DNA of 64,000 bases from Pseudomonadota bacterium. Lineage in GTDB: Bacteria; Pseudomonadota; Gammaproteobacteria; Competibacterales; Competibacteraceae. The DNA lies in assembly GCA_022709365.1 (NCBI GenBank), contig JAKLIY010000010.1:26341-90340 (forward strand). Direction: 5' to 3'. Of the stretch, positions 1 through 8,339 are shown piece by piece. Position 1 is the stretch's first letter, and each line of letters opens with the position of its first letter. A program made the position numbers and the translations under genes. The notes beneath the pieces are model-generated. The model did no database searches. It saw only the letters and a list, made by a program, of their open reading frames with translations, and was not told the DNA's origin.

Positions 1-180
1 GTGAAGGTGCTGGCGCTGAGTTTCCTGATTCTGGTCGGCGTGGCGTTGATGGCTGACGGCCTCGGCTTCCACATTCCCAAGGGTTATCTCTATTTTGCCA
101 TTGCCTTCTCAGTCGCGGTCGAGGCGCTCAACCTGAGAGCGACCAGCCGTCGGCGGCAGGCGGTGGCGCAAGCCCATTGA
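1..180 (+). CDS. TerC-family integral membrane protein, C-terminal end (5' partial)
   Basis: The frame is open from the first base to a TGA at 178-180, giving the last 59 residues of a protein that begins outside the window. It reads as two hydrophobic helices separated by a short loop containing [12 protein letters not shown], followed by a basic Arg/Gln-rich tail. The loop and the following [15 protein letters not shown] helix resemble the C-terminal end of TerC/YkoY-type membrane proteins, which are linked to metal-ion export. The family call rests on this short stretch only, so another polytopic membrane protein is possible. Confidence 0.55.
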   Translation: MKVLALSFLILVGVALMADGLGFHIPKGYLYFAIAFSVAVEALNLRATSRRRQAVAQAH

Positions 181-198
181 ACCAGGCAGACGGCAAAC

Positions 199-666
199 AT
201 GGCTACGGAAATCGAACATAAATTTCTCCTCCGTAATGATCGCTGGCGTTCACAGGTCGAGCGTTCGGCGCGGCTGCGGCAAGGCTACCTGACCAGCGAT
301 GCCCGTTGCTCAGTGCGAGTGCGCGTTGTGAATGGCCAAGGTTTCCTAAATCTCAAGAGCGGTACGCTCGGTATTCAGCGCAGCGAGTACGAATATTCCA
401 TTCCGCTGGCTGAAGCCGAAGAAATCCTCGACACCCTGTGTGAGAAGCCGTTGCTGGAAAAGACGCGCCATTACCTGCATTTTGGCGAACACTTGTGGGA
501 GATCGATGAATTCGCGGGCGACAACGCCGGGTTGATCGTGGCGGAAGTGGAACTGAGCCGGATCGACGAGCTGTTTGCCCGGCCTGACTGGCTGGGTGAG
601 GATGTTTCGCACGATATCCGCTATTACAACTCACAACTGGCCCGGCATCCCTACCGGAATTGGTGA
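199..666 (+). CDS. CYTH domain protein (triphosphate tunnel metalloenzyme family)
   Basis: A 155-residue protein that begins MATEIEHKFL, the E-x-E-x-K signature at the start of the CYTH fold. Alternating charged strand residues follow (VRVRVV, LNLKSG, EYEYSIP, EKTRHYL, WEIDEF, VAEVELS), as expected for the eight-stranded tunnel that binds a triphosphate and divalent metal. The length matches the short bacterial single-domain group, some members of which hydrolyse inorganic tripolyphosphate. The substrate here is unknown. The stop codon overlaps the start of the next gene (TGATG), so the two are probably co-translated. Confidence 0.85.
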   Translation: MATEIEHKFLLRNDRWRSQVERSARLRQGYLTSDARCSVRVRVVNGQGFLNLKSGTLGIQRSEYEYSIPLAEAEEILDTLCEKPLLEKTRHYLHFGEHLWEIDEFAGDNAGLIVAEVELSRIDELFARPDWLGEDVSHDIRYYNSQLARHPYRNW

Positions 667-1151
667 TGTCCGAACGATTGATTCACATCAGTATTCCAGA
701 GCAGCGGCTGGAAGTGCTGGAAGCGCAACGTGTGATGGCAACTTACCCAGTGTCCACCGCCCGCAATGGCCCCGGCGAGCGGCGCGGCAGTGGATGTACG
801 CCGTGCGGCTGGCACCGCATCCGCATCAGGATCGGGGCCGGATTGCCCCTCAATACGGTCTTCGTCGGGCGCCGGCCTACGGGCGAAATTTACCATCCGG
901 AACTGGCGGCCCGCTATCCGGATCGGGACTGGATTCTGACCCGGATTCTCTGGCTGACCGGGTTGGAACCCGGACGCAACCGGGGCAGCGATAGCGATAC
1001 CCTGCGCCGGTTCATCTACATCCACGGTTGTCCGGACACGGCGCCGATGGGCGAACCGCGCTCGCATGGCTGTATCCGGATGCGCAACCGGGACTTGCTG
1101 GAATTGTTCGAGCAGGTGAGCGCGGGCGACCGGGTGTTGATCAGCAGTTAA
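666..1151 (+). CDS. L,D-transpeptidase (YkuD domain) without visible signal peptide
   Basis: A 161-residue YkuD-family protein. The catalytic signature is near the C-terminus: an upstream IHGCP with the conserved His, then SHGCIRM with the nucleophilic Cys, separated by the usual spacing. Such enzymes cross-link peptidoglycan or attach proteins to it in the periplasm. I placed the start at the ATG overlapping the previous stop; TTG or GTG codons two or one triplets earlier are alternatives. No hydrophobic leader is visible from any of these starts, which is odd for a periplasmic enzyme. The gene converges on the STAS gene and their stop codons overlap by 4 bp. Confidence 0.85.
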   Translation: MSERLIHISIPEQRLEVLEAQRVMATYPVSTARNGPGERRGSGCTPCGWHRIRIRIGAGLPLNTVFVGRRPTGEIYHPELAARYPDRDWILTRILWLTGLEPGRNRGSDSDTLRRFIYIHGCPDTAPMGEPRSHGCIRMRNRDLLELFEQVSAGDRVLISS

Positions 1152-1639
1152 TTGTTCAACCGGGATCGCAGGCTATCCAGTACTCCCTTGAAGGCTTCCT
1201 GATTACGGGAATTAAGATCGCTCAGGGTCTGGTGCGCCTCATAGACGATCCGGGTCAGCTCATCCTTGCAGGGCGTATCAATTGCCAGTTGTTGCAAGGC
1301 CGCAGTAATGGCCTCGCCAGTGTCGCGAATATTAAATATCTCATAAAAACCCATACTATCCAGGATTTGATTAACATCCGGATTTGTGGATAGCAATGTG
1401 GTTTTATGAGCGAAATGTTGAAGATTAAAATTAGCGATCTTGGCTAATAAACCCAGACTAGTGCTGTCGATGGAATGGGTTTCAGTCAGATCAACGACGA
1501 TATCATTGTAGTCGGTGTGGGTGAACAGTCTATCCAGAAAATCCCCGAGTGCGCAACCCATCGTATAGCGGATATCACCGATCAACTTGAGAATATAAAT
1601 ATTGCCCTGCCTGACATAGAAAGCCGCACCGGATTCCAT
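1148..1639 (-). CDS. STAS-domain anti-sigma factor antagonist-like protein
   Basis: A 163-residue protein with a STAS domain in its first ~110 residues: an N-terminal strand (IYILKLIGDI), a DIVVDLT strand, and the phosphorylation-site loop around HSIDSTSLGLLAK. By comparison with the SpoIIAA-type D-S-S-G-L-G loop, Thr60 probably occupies the phosphorylated position. A C-terminal ~50-residue helical extension is unusual for a minimal antagonist. The start is the ATG one base after the stop of the upstream phosphatase gene, so the two are translationally coupled. The upstream SpoIIE phosphatase is its likely partner. No anti-sigma kinase is encoded nearby. Confidence 0.82.
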   Translation of the reverse strand: MESGAAFYVRQGNIYILKLIGDIRYTMGCALGDFLDRLFTHTDYNDIVVDLTETHSIDSTSLGLLAKIANFNLQHFAHKTTLLSTNPDVNQILDSMGFYEIFNIRDTGEAITAALQQLAIDTPCKDELTRIVYEAHQTLSDLNSRNQEAFKGVLDSLRSRLNN

Positions 1640-1640
1640 T

Positions 1641-2822
1641 TCAGTCCATCCTCTCAACCAACAAAAGCGTGACGTCATCGGGCAGTGGTTCCGCCTGATC
1701 CAGCCCTAGCGTCTGGATCAGATTCTCAATCGTCAATTCGGTATGGCCGACCAGCTCCAGTAGAAACGCCTGCTTGTCGCGCAGGGTCGGTTGCGGCAGC
1801 GTTTCCAGAATACCGTCGGAAATGAACACCATGGTAAAGCGCGGCGGCAATTGGAGGGATTCGGTCTGATAGTTGGCGAAATCGAACAGGCCAATCGGCA
1901 AGCTCTTTTTCCCCACATAACTGGCCTGCTTGCCATCGAACAGGATTGGGAATGGGAACTGTCCGCCACTGCTGTAGCGCAACTGATTAGTTGACCACTC
2001 GATCACACCATAGAACATGGTCAGATATTTGTCCATGTGGCAGCCAAAGATTTCCCGGTTCAGCCGACTTAGCGTTTCCGCCGGGTTGAGAATGCCCTTG
2101 TCACGATTTTGCCGGCGCAATTCCCGGTAGCGGCCCATATAACTTTTAAGCATGACGGTTACAAAAGCCGAGGAGACTCCGTGGCCGGAGACATCGGCAA
2201 TGTAGAAACCGAGATGATCGCCGTCAATAGCAAAATAGTCCACGAAATCGCCGCTCAGGTACTGCGAAGTCAGCAGATGCCGACTGAAACGATAACTGCG
2301 GTAGAGCTTGTCATTTTCGGGCAGCAATTGAAACTGGATACGCCGCGCCGCCGCTTCGTCCTCGCGTAATTGCCGCACTGTCTGCCGCAGTTGGTCATTG
2401 ACCGCTTCGAGATGTTCGCGGTGTTGACGATTTTCCTGGCGTAGCCGGGCGCGTTCCAGCGCATAGGCAATGGCGTGCTCCAGCACCGCCATATCCTCAA
2501 TCGGCTTGGTCACGTAATCCCAGGCGCCAAATTTAAGCGCCTGAATGGCGTCGCTCATCCCACCCATCCCCGACACCACCAGAATCGGCAAATCGGGAAA
2601 TTCGCGGGTCACGGTCGCTAACACTTGCAAACCGTCCATACCGGGCATGCGCAGATCACAGAGCACCAGATCCGGGCGCTCACGGCGGATCAGGTCGATG
2701 CCGGTCGGCCCGTCGCCCGCCTGGAGCACTTCGAAACCACTGTCTTCCAGATAGGTGGCGAGAATTTCGCGCACCATCGGTTCATCGTCAATCGTCAGGA
2801 CGCGCACCGCTGGCGTATTCAT
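1641..2822 (-). CDS. Response regulator fused to SpoIIE/PP2C-type phosphatase (RsbU/RssB-like)
   Basis: 393 residues. The N-terminal receiver domain (about 5-120) has the acidic pair in LTIDDEP, the phosphoacceptor Asp56 in LCDLRMPGMDG and the Lys in TKPIED. A coiled-coil linker (about 135-165) leads into a SpoIIE/PP2C domain showing SGDFVDYF, the metal-binding IADVSGHGVSSA, YSSGGQFPF and FISDGILE. Phosphorylation of the receiver is expected to control dephosphorylation of a STAS antagonist, encoded immediately downstream with a one-base gap. The start codon overlaps the preceding receiver gene (ATGA). Confidence 0.92.
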   Translation of the reverse strand: MNTPAVRVLTIDDEPMVREILATYLEDSGFEVLQAGDGPTGIDLIRRERPDLVLCDLRMPGMDGLQVLATVTREFPDLPILVVSGMGGMSDAIQALKFGAWDYVTKPIEDMAVLEHAIAYALERARLRQENRQHREHLEAVNDQLRQTVRQLREDEAAARRIQFQLLPENDKLYRSYRFSRHLLTSQYLSGDFVDYFAIDGDHLGFYIADVSGHGVSSAFVTVMLKSYMGRYRELRRQNRDKGILNPAETLSRLNREIFGCHMDKYLTMFYGVIEWSTNQLRYSSGGQFPFPILFDGKQASYVGKKSLPIGLFDFANYQTESLQLPPRFTMVFISDGILETLPQPTLRDKQAFLLELVGHTELTIENLIQTLGLDQAEPLPDDVTLLLVERMD

Positions 2823-3205
2823 GAACGGCTCTCCCGACTCGACAAGATGTGGACTGCGGCGGCCAGCGGCGCCATGTCGCTTAGGGGCTTTTGGTAGACG
2901 CGGTCGTCGTCAAGTCCTATCGCACGCAAATCATCAGGCAGGCTGTAGCTGGAGGAACCCGTGTGGATCAAAAATTCCATGTTGGGATAAAGCTGGTGCA
3001 GGATGCGAATGGCGGAGTTGCCGTCTATATCGGGCAGACGCATGTCCATAATGCACACTGGGCAGGTGTCGCCCTCGACGAGCCAGCACAGGGCAGGGGT
3101 GACCGACTCGAACGCCATCACCTGCAAGCCTTCATCTTCCAGATAGGCCTTCAGATTTTCCCGAATCATTTCCTCATCATCGACGATCAAGACCCAATCC
3201 GTCAT
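2819..3205 (-). CDS. Stand-alone response regulator receiver protein
   Basis: A 128-residue single receiver domain with the acidic patch (LIVDDEE), phosphoacceptor Asp54 in CIMDMRLPDIDG, a conserved Thr/Ser position at HTGSSS, and the switch Lys in YQKPLSD. There is no output domain, so it acts either as a phosphate shuttle or by protein binding. Four-base ATGA overlaps with the kinase gene upstream and the phosphatase gene downstream place it inside a tightly coupled operon. It could carry phosphate from the kinase or serve as a competing sink for the receiver-phosphatase. Confidence 0.92.
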   Translation of the reverse strand: MTDWVLIVDDEEMIRENLKAYLEDEGLQVMAFESVTPALCWLVEGDTCPVCIMDMRLPDIDGNSAIRILHQLYPNMEFLIHTGSSSYSLPDDLRAIGLDDDRVYQKPLSDMAPLAAAVHILSSRESRS

Positions 3206-5457
3206 GAGAGCGCCTCCCGGCCGATGGGCAGGCGGATACTGAAGCAGGCGCCTTGACCCGGTTTAGACGCCACCGCCAGCTTGCCCCGATGCTGCTCGGT
3301 GACAATGAAATAGGATACTGATAACCCCAAGCCGGTCCCTGAACCGACCTCCTTGGTGGTGAAGAACGGTTCGAAAATCCGCTTGAGGGTTTTTTCATCC
3401 ATACCGGGTCCGTTGTCAATCACTTCGATTAAAACGTAATGCGGTTCGCGGAGAGTACGCAAGGTGATCGTCGGGAAAGGCGCGCTGTCTTCGGCCATCG
3501 CTTGGGCAGCGTTCTTGAGCAGGTTCAGGATCACCTGCTCGATCTCGGTCTTGTCGCAATACACCAGGCGCAGAGTGGGATCATAGTCGCGCTGGATCGC
3601 GATGCGCTTGAAGTCGTACTTTTTTTTCAAATCATAGTCGCTAGCGGCCAACCGCAGCACGGTTTCCAGCAGGTCTTCGAGATCCACGGGCGCAAAGCGC
3701 GATTCGCTGCGCCGGCTGAACGAGAGCATATCGGCGACGATCTTAGCGGCGCGGGCGCCCGCTTCCCGGATGCCTTCCAGAAAATGCAGAACGCGCCGCT
3801 GTTCCAAATAGCGGTTCAACCGGTCCAGGTCGATGCCGATGGCTTCGGCGACCGCACGATTCTGGGGCATATCCGGAGTGATGCGGCGCAGGATGTTTTG
3901 GCTACCCTGCAGGATCGCGCCCAGCGGATTATTGATTTCATGGGCCATCCCGGCGGCTAACCCACCCACCGAGAGCATTTTTTCGGTTTGCACCATCATG
4001 GATTCGATACGGACCCGGGCGGTCACGTCATCCACCCGGATGACGGCACCGCTCGCGCTGTCCGCGATTAAAGGATAGACCATCACATCGGCATAATGGA
4101 GTTCGCCCTGATCCTCGAGCGTCATGCGCGGGGTCTTGATCGGGGTGCCCAAGCGGATGGCTTCTCGAACCTGCTCAAATTGACTTTCCAGTTGCGGGAA
4201 CATTTCGCCGAAAAACCGGCCTTGGGCGATTTCCCAGGAGGCGCCGCAGGCTTGTTCGGCAGGCTGATTCAGGACAGTGATATAACCCCAGGGATCGACG
4301 CCAATCAATACCGAGGGCATCGAATCGATGATATTTTTGAGATACAGCCGCATCCGCGCCACTTCTTCCTTGGCCTGTTTCTGCTCAGTAATATCGATAG
4401 ACACGCCTAAAACAGCAGTTTCGTTCAACCCCGGTTCGCTGAACGGAATCTTGATCGTTTGCATGATGCGTGCGCGGCCGGTGTGATCGGTGAACGACTC
4501 CTCGGCGATCAGCTTGGAAGCGCCGCTTTCAATCACCTCCCGATCATCGGCCAGCATCCGCTCGGCTTCTTCATCAATCTCATGCACGACGCCATGAGAA
4601 CGATCCACCAATTCCTCAACGGTCAGGCCATAGGCGGCGGCAGCAGCGCGGTTGGCCAGCAGAAAACGCCCGTTACGGTTTCTGGCGAAGATCATGTGCG
4701 GCACCAGATCGATGATGCGTCGCAGCCGCAACTCGCTTTGCTGTAGCGCGGCTTCCGCCTTAACCTGCTCGGTGATGTCCGTACCTGTGCCGCGATAGCC
4801 GGCAAATCGGCTCTGCTGGTCATAAATGGGCTTGCCGCTGACTTTCAGACAGCGATCCTGATCAGAGCGACCGCCCACGTTGGTGCGGTAGACGAAATCG
4901 CGAAAAGATTGATGGTTTTCCAGCATTTCCCGGTGCTGTCGCCATTTTTGCGGGTCAATCGCTGCATCGACCGTCGCCAGTTCCCACCGGGTGCGACCCA
5001 GGACGTGTTGCGGGGCGATGCCGGTCAGCGCATAGAAGCGTTCCGACAGGTAGGTAAATCGCAGATTCCCGTCCATCTCCCAGATCCAGTCGCTGGCTGC
5101 CTCGGTCACATCACGGAAGCGTCCTTCGCTTTCGCGCAGGGCGGCTTCCGCCTGCTGGCGCTCACCGAGTTCCCGTTGCAACTGGCGGGTCCGATGCGCC
5201 ACCTTCCGCCGCAACAGCCAGGACCACAACAGGGAGGCGACGGTGATCAGCGCAATCGGCAGCAGCATCCAGAATGTCAAACGCAGCATGGTCGAGAATT
5301 CCCCGGTCTCCACCGGCTCCTGATCCAGTGCGTAGGCCAGGGTAGCGCCGACGAGGGTAGTCACAATCAGCAGCGTCCACACGGAAAATCGCGCCAGCCC
5401 GGCAGTCAACCGGGTGGCGGGGCGAGGATGGGTTAAAAGACGTGATCGGTTAAGCAT
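3202..5457 (-). CDS. Membrane-bound PAS-domain sensor histidine kinase
   Basis: 751 residues. Two N-terminal transmembrane helices (about 22-45 and 59-83) enclose a very short periplasmic loop, so sensing is probably through the three cytoplasmic PAS domains (about 108-232, 238-360 and 368-485). The catalytic core has the H-box [13 protein letters not shown] with His506, the N-box [11 protein letters not shown], the G1 box IDNGPGMD, the F-box FEPFFTTK and the G2 box GTGLGLSV. It heads an operon with a receiver, a receiver-SpoIIE phosphatase and a STAS protein, the probable phosphorylation cascade. The signal is not evident; none of the PAS domains shows an obvious haem or flavin motif to me. 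Confidence 0.93.
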   Translation of the reverse strand: MLNRSRLLTHPRPATRLTAGLARFSVWTLLIVTTLVGATLAYALDQEPVETGEFSTMLRLTFWMLLPIALITVASLLWSWLLRRKVAHRTRQLQRELGERQQAEAALRESEGRFRDVTEAASDWIWEMDGNLRFTYLSERFYALTGIAPQHVLGRTRWELATVDAAIDPQKWRQHREMLENHQSFRDFVYRTNVGGRSDQDRCLKVSGKPIYDQQSRFAGYRGTGTDITEQVKAEAALQQSELRLRRIIDLVPHMIFARNRNGRFLLANRAAAAAYGLTVEELVDRSHGVVHEIDEEAERMLADDREVIESGASKLIAEESFTDHTGRARIMQTIKIPFSEPGLNETAVLGVSIDITEQKQAKEEVARMRLYLKNIIDSMPSVLIGVDPWGYITVLNQPAEQACGASWEIAQGRFFGEMFPQLESQFEQVREAIRLGTPIKTPRMTLEDQGELHYADVMVYPLIADSASGAVIRVDDVTARVRIESMMVQTEKMLSVGGLAAGMAHEINNPLGAILQGSQNILRRITPDMPQNRAVAEAIGIDLDRLNRYLEQRRVLHFLEGIREAGARAAKIVADMLSFSRRSESRFAPVDLEDLLETVLRLAASDYDLKKKYDFKRIAIQRDYDPTLRLVYCDKTEIEQVILNLLKNAAQAMAEDSAPFPTITLRTLREPHYVLIEVIDNGPGMDEKTLKRIFEPFFTTKEVGSGTGLGLSVSYFIVTEQHRGKLAVASKPGQGACFSIRLPIGREALS

Positions 5458-5529
5458 GGAGGCTGATGATGACTGGATTAATCGCTATGATAGAACCATT
5501 TTGCAGCCATGGTGGATTTGGAGCGAATA

Positions 5530-6579
5530 ATGATGGCATTAGGACCGGTGATGCTGGGACTGGAAGGTTTGGCGCTGACTGCCGAGGAGCGGGAGCTGCT
5601 GCGCCATCCGCAAGTAGGTGGGGTGATTCTGTTTGCCCGCAATTATCAATCGCCGGAACAGGTGATGGCGCTCACGGACGCCATCCATGCGCTGCGACAA
5701 CCCCGGTTGCTGATCGCCGTGGATCATGAGGGGGGTCGGGTTCAGCGATTCCGCGAGAGTTTCACCCGCCTGCCCGCAGTGCGGCGACTGGGCGAAATTC
5801 ACGATCAGGATCCCCAGCGCGCCCAGCAACTGGCGCGGATCACCGGTTGGTTGATGGCGGCTGAATTGCGAGCGGTTGGCGTCGATTTCAGCTTTGCGCC
5901 GGTGCTGGACCTCGACCATGGCGTCAGCGGCATTATCGGCGACCGGGCCTTTCACCACGATCCCGAGGTCGTGGCGGATCTGGCCCATGCCTATCGGAGC
6001 GGGATGCAGAAAGCCGGCATGGAGGCGGTGGGCAAGCACTTTCCCGGCCATGGCGGAATCGCCGCCGACTCGCATCTGGAACTGCCGGTGGATCCACGTT
6101 CCTATGACGAACTGGCCGTTGCCGACCTGCTCGCCTTCGAACGGATGATTCATTACGGCCTGGCGGCGCTGATGCCGGCCCATGTGCTCTACCCCCAAGT
6201 GGACGACCAGCCGGCCGGCTTTTCTGCGCGCTGGCTCAAGGACATTCTGCGTCGACATCTGGAGTTTCAGGGCGCGATTTTCAGCGATGATCTGGACATG
6301 GCCGGAGCGGGACTGGCCGGTACGCCGCCGGAACGGGCGCGAGCGGCGCTGGCGGCGGGTTGCGACATGGTGTTGGCCTGTAATGATCGCGCCGCCGCCG
6401 TGGCGATTCTCAAGGGGCTGGGCGAAGCGCTCGATCCCGTCAGCCAGTTGCGGCTGATTCGCCTGCACGGGCGCGGCCGTTCCAACCTGGAGCGCTTGCG
6501 GCGCAACCCGGTCTGGCAGCGAGCGATTCACCGGGTGCAGGATTATGATGCGTTTCCCTTGCTGGAAATGGATATTTGA
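5530..6579 (+). CDS. nagZ: Beta-N-acetylhexosaminidase NagZ
   Basis: 349 residues, the normal length for the GH3 family enzyme that removes N-acetylglucosamine from anhydromuropeptides in the cytoplasm during peptidoglycan recycling. Diagnostic sequence includes [21 protein letters not shown] and the [14 protein letters not shown] loop with the catalytic His/Asp pair, followed by [10 protein letters not shown] with the nucleophilic Asp. An in-frame ATG lies 21 bp upstream, but GGAG at 5520-5523 is ideally spaced for the ATG at 5530. Divergent from the kinase operon, and followed closely by hpt and mtiP. Confidence 0.95.
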   Translation: MMALGPVMLGLEGLALTAEERELLRHPQVGGVILFARNYQSPEQVMALTDAIHALRQPRLLIAVDHEGGRVQRFRESFTRLPAVRRLGEIHDQDPQRAQQLARITGWLMAAELRAVGVDFSFAPVLDLDHGVSGIIGDRAFHHDPEVVADLAHAYRSGMQKAGMEAVGKHFPGHGGIAADSHLELPVDPRSYDELAVADLLAFERMIHYGLAALMPAHVLYPQVDDQPAGFSARWLKDILRRHLEFQGAIFSDDLDMAGAGLAGTPPERARAALAAGCDMVLACNDRAAAVAILKGLGEALDPVSQLRLIRLHGRGRSNLERLRRNPVWQRAIHRVQDYDAFPLLEMDI

Positions 6580-6593
6580 ATTCGGAGTCCGCG

Positions 6594-7151
6594 ATGTCTT
6601 CCTCAATCACTCCGGAACAGGCGCTGGCCGTGCTGCGTGATGCGGAACTGCTCTGCAGGCCGGAGCAGATTCAAGCGGCGCTGGATCGTTTGGCCACTGC
6701 GATTACGGCCTGCCTGGAGCGCCATAACCCGTTGGTGTTGGTGGTAATGAATGGTGCGTTCATTCCCGGCGCGGAATTGTTGCTGCGTTTGCCTTTTCCC
6801 TTACAGGTCGGTTATTTGCACGCGACCCGCTATCGCAGCGGCACCCAGGGCGGCGAAATCGACTGGATCGCGCCGCCGCGTCCGGCGGTCGCGGGACGCA
6901 CGGTGTTGGTGGTGGATGATATTTACGACGAGGGCGACACGCTCAAGGCCATTCTCGATGCCGTGCGCCGGGAAGGCGCGGCAGCAGTCTATAGCGCGGT
7001 GCTGGTCAACAAGCGGCATGAGCGCAAGGTCGCCGGGCTGACGGTCGATTTCGTCGGTCTGGAGGTCCCGGATCGCTATGTCTTTGGCTGTGGCATGGAC
7101 TATCAGGAATATTGGCGGCAACTGCCGGCTATCTATGCAATCAGTCAGTAA
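6594..7151 (+). CDS. hpt: Hypoxanthine-guanine phosphoribosyltransferase
   Basis: 185 residues. The PRPP-binding motif VLVVDDIYDEGDTL and an N-terminal VVMNGAFIPGAELL loop are typical of HGPRTs, which convert hypoxanthine or guanine plus PRPP to IMP or GMP. The ATG at 6594 is preceded by GGAG six bases away; a TTG overlapping the nagZ stop is less likely. The next gene encodes a thioinosine phosphorylase that releases hypoxanthine, so the two probably form a purine salvage pair. Confidence 0.92.
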   Translation: MSSSITPEQALAVLRDAELLCRPEQIQAALDRLATAITACLERHNPLVLVVMNGAFIPGAELLLRLPFPLQVGYLHATRYRSGTQGGEIDWIAPPRPAVAGRTVLVVDDIYDEGDTLKAILDAVRREGAAAVYSAVLVNKRHERKVAGLTVDFVGLEVPDRYVFGCGMDYQEYWRQLPAIYAISQ

Positions 7152-7183
7152 ACGCCGCTCATCTCCTTGTGAGGAAGTTCATC

Positions 7184-7936
7184 ATGACCCCGACCGTCGC
7201 TATCATCGGAGGCACCGGCCTCACCGCTCTGGATACGTTAAAAATCACTCGCCGGGAAGCACTATCCACACCTTACGGCCAGCCGTCCAGCCCGCTGATT
7301 TACGGTGAACTGGACGGACGCTCGGTAGTGTTTCTGGCCCGGCACGGCCTGCATCACACCATCCCCCCACATAAGATCAACTATCGGGCCAATCTCTGGG
7401 CGCTGCAGCATATCGGCGTTCGGTGGGTGATTGCGGCAGCGGCGGTCGGGGGCATTCGCGCCGATATGGAACCGGGCGTTCTGGCTTTTCCTGACCAGAT
7501 TGTTGATTACACCTGGGGTCGGCCCAGCACCTTCTTCGAGGATCATCTCAGTCATGTGACCCACATTGATTTCACCGAGCCGTATTGCCCCACACTGCGT
7601 GAGAAGCTGATTCAGGCCGCCCGCGAGCTGGGCCTTAATGCCCGAGAATCGGGTACTTATGCGGCGATGCAGGGGCCGAGGCTGGAGACGGCGGCGGAAA
7701 TTCGCCGGCTGGAACGGGACGGTTGCGACATCGTGGGGATGACCGGGATGCCGGAGGCGGCGCTGGCCCGGGAACTGGGGCTGCGCTACGCCGCCTGCGC
7801 AGTGGTGGCTAACTGGGCGGCGGGTAAGATTCCTGGCGAAATCACCATGGCCGAGATCGAACGGAATCTGGTCGGCGGCATGGAGCAGATTAAAAAATTG
7901 CTGGTGCGGGTAATTTCGATGTTGGATGAAGAGTGA
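7184..7936 (+). CDS. S-methyl-5'-thioinosine phosphorylase
   Basis: 250 residues of the PNP/MTAP fold, with the phosphate-binding GGTGL loop near the N-terminus, FLARHGLHHTIPPHKINYRAN, YAAMQGPRLETAAEI and a substrate loop reading VVANWAAG. In MTAP enzymes that act on methylthioadenosine this loop carries two Asp residues (as in TDYDCW). Asn and Ala in their place match the Pseudomonas enzyme specific for methylthioinosine. The product hypoxanthine would feed the adjacent hpt. GAGGAAG at 7171-7177 fixes the start at 7184; a longer in-frame opening is not supported. Confidence 0.88.
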   Translation: MTPTVAIIGGTGLTALDTLKITRREALSTPYGQPSSPLIYGELDGRSVVFLARHGLHHTIPPHKINYRANLWALQHIGVRWVIAAAAVGGIRADMEPGVLAFPDQIVDYTWGRPSTFFEDHLSHVTHIDFTEPYCPTLREKLIQAARELGLNARESGTYAAMQGPRLETAAEIRRLERDGCDIVGMTGMPEAALARELGLRYAACAVVANWAAGKIPGEITMAEIERNLVGGMEQIKKLLVRVISMLDEE

Positions 7937-7938
7937 GC

Positions 7939-8337
7939 ATGGTGGAAAGCAACACCCGTCTGGAACTGACCTGGATCGGCAAGGAGAACCGGCCAAAGCT
8001 GGAACCGCGTATCCTGATCGAAGACCTAGACAAGTCCTATCACGACGCCCATCGGGCCAGCGAGAACGACCTCTTCGACAATCGGCTGATTTTTGGCGAC
8101 AACCTCCTCACCCTCAAAACGTTGGAACAGGAGTTCACTGGCAAGATCAAGTGCATCTACATCGACCCTCCCTACAAACCGGGATGGTTCGGGCATCAGC
8201 GACCGCCCAGCGGCAATAAACATTTTCGTTGCGCCCTGCCTTCGCGTTATCATCGCCGCCTTGTCATCATCAAACCCTTCGTCAAAATCCCCAACATTTT
8301 GTTGGAACTGAAAATTCACCCCATCGTTACTGATTGA
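7939..8337 (+). pseudogene. Truncated adenine-type DNA methyltransferase remnant
   Basis: A 132-residue reading frame. Its first ~85 residues match the N-terminus of type III/beta-class site-specific DNA methyltransferases: LIFGDNLLTLKTLEQEF and CIYIDPPY, the catalytic DPPY motif. After DPPY the sequence should continue with an asparagine-glycine loop and several hundred more residues. Instead it switches to unrelated sequence rich in Arg, His and Pro and stops just before leuC. The AdoMet pocket and target-recognition domain are absent, so it cannot be an active enzyme. It probably marks a lost restriction-modification system inserted between mtiP and leuC. Confidence 0.75.
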
Positions 8338-8339
8338 TC

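Noticed and set aside
5539-6606. Long open frame antisense to nagZ (355 codons)
   Set aside because: It is a shadow of a GC-rich gene with clear family motifs on the plus strand; the antisense product has no recognisable domain and no ribosome site.
7939-8337. Functional orphan DNA methyltransferase
   Set aside because: Sequence after DPPY is unrelated, and the AdoMet and target-recognition parts are missing.
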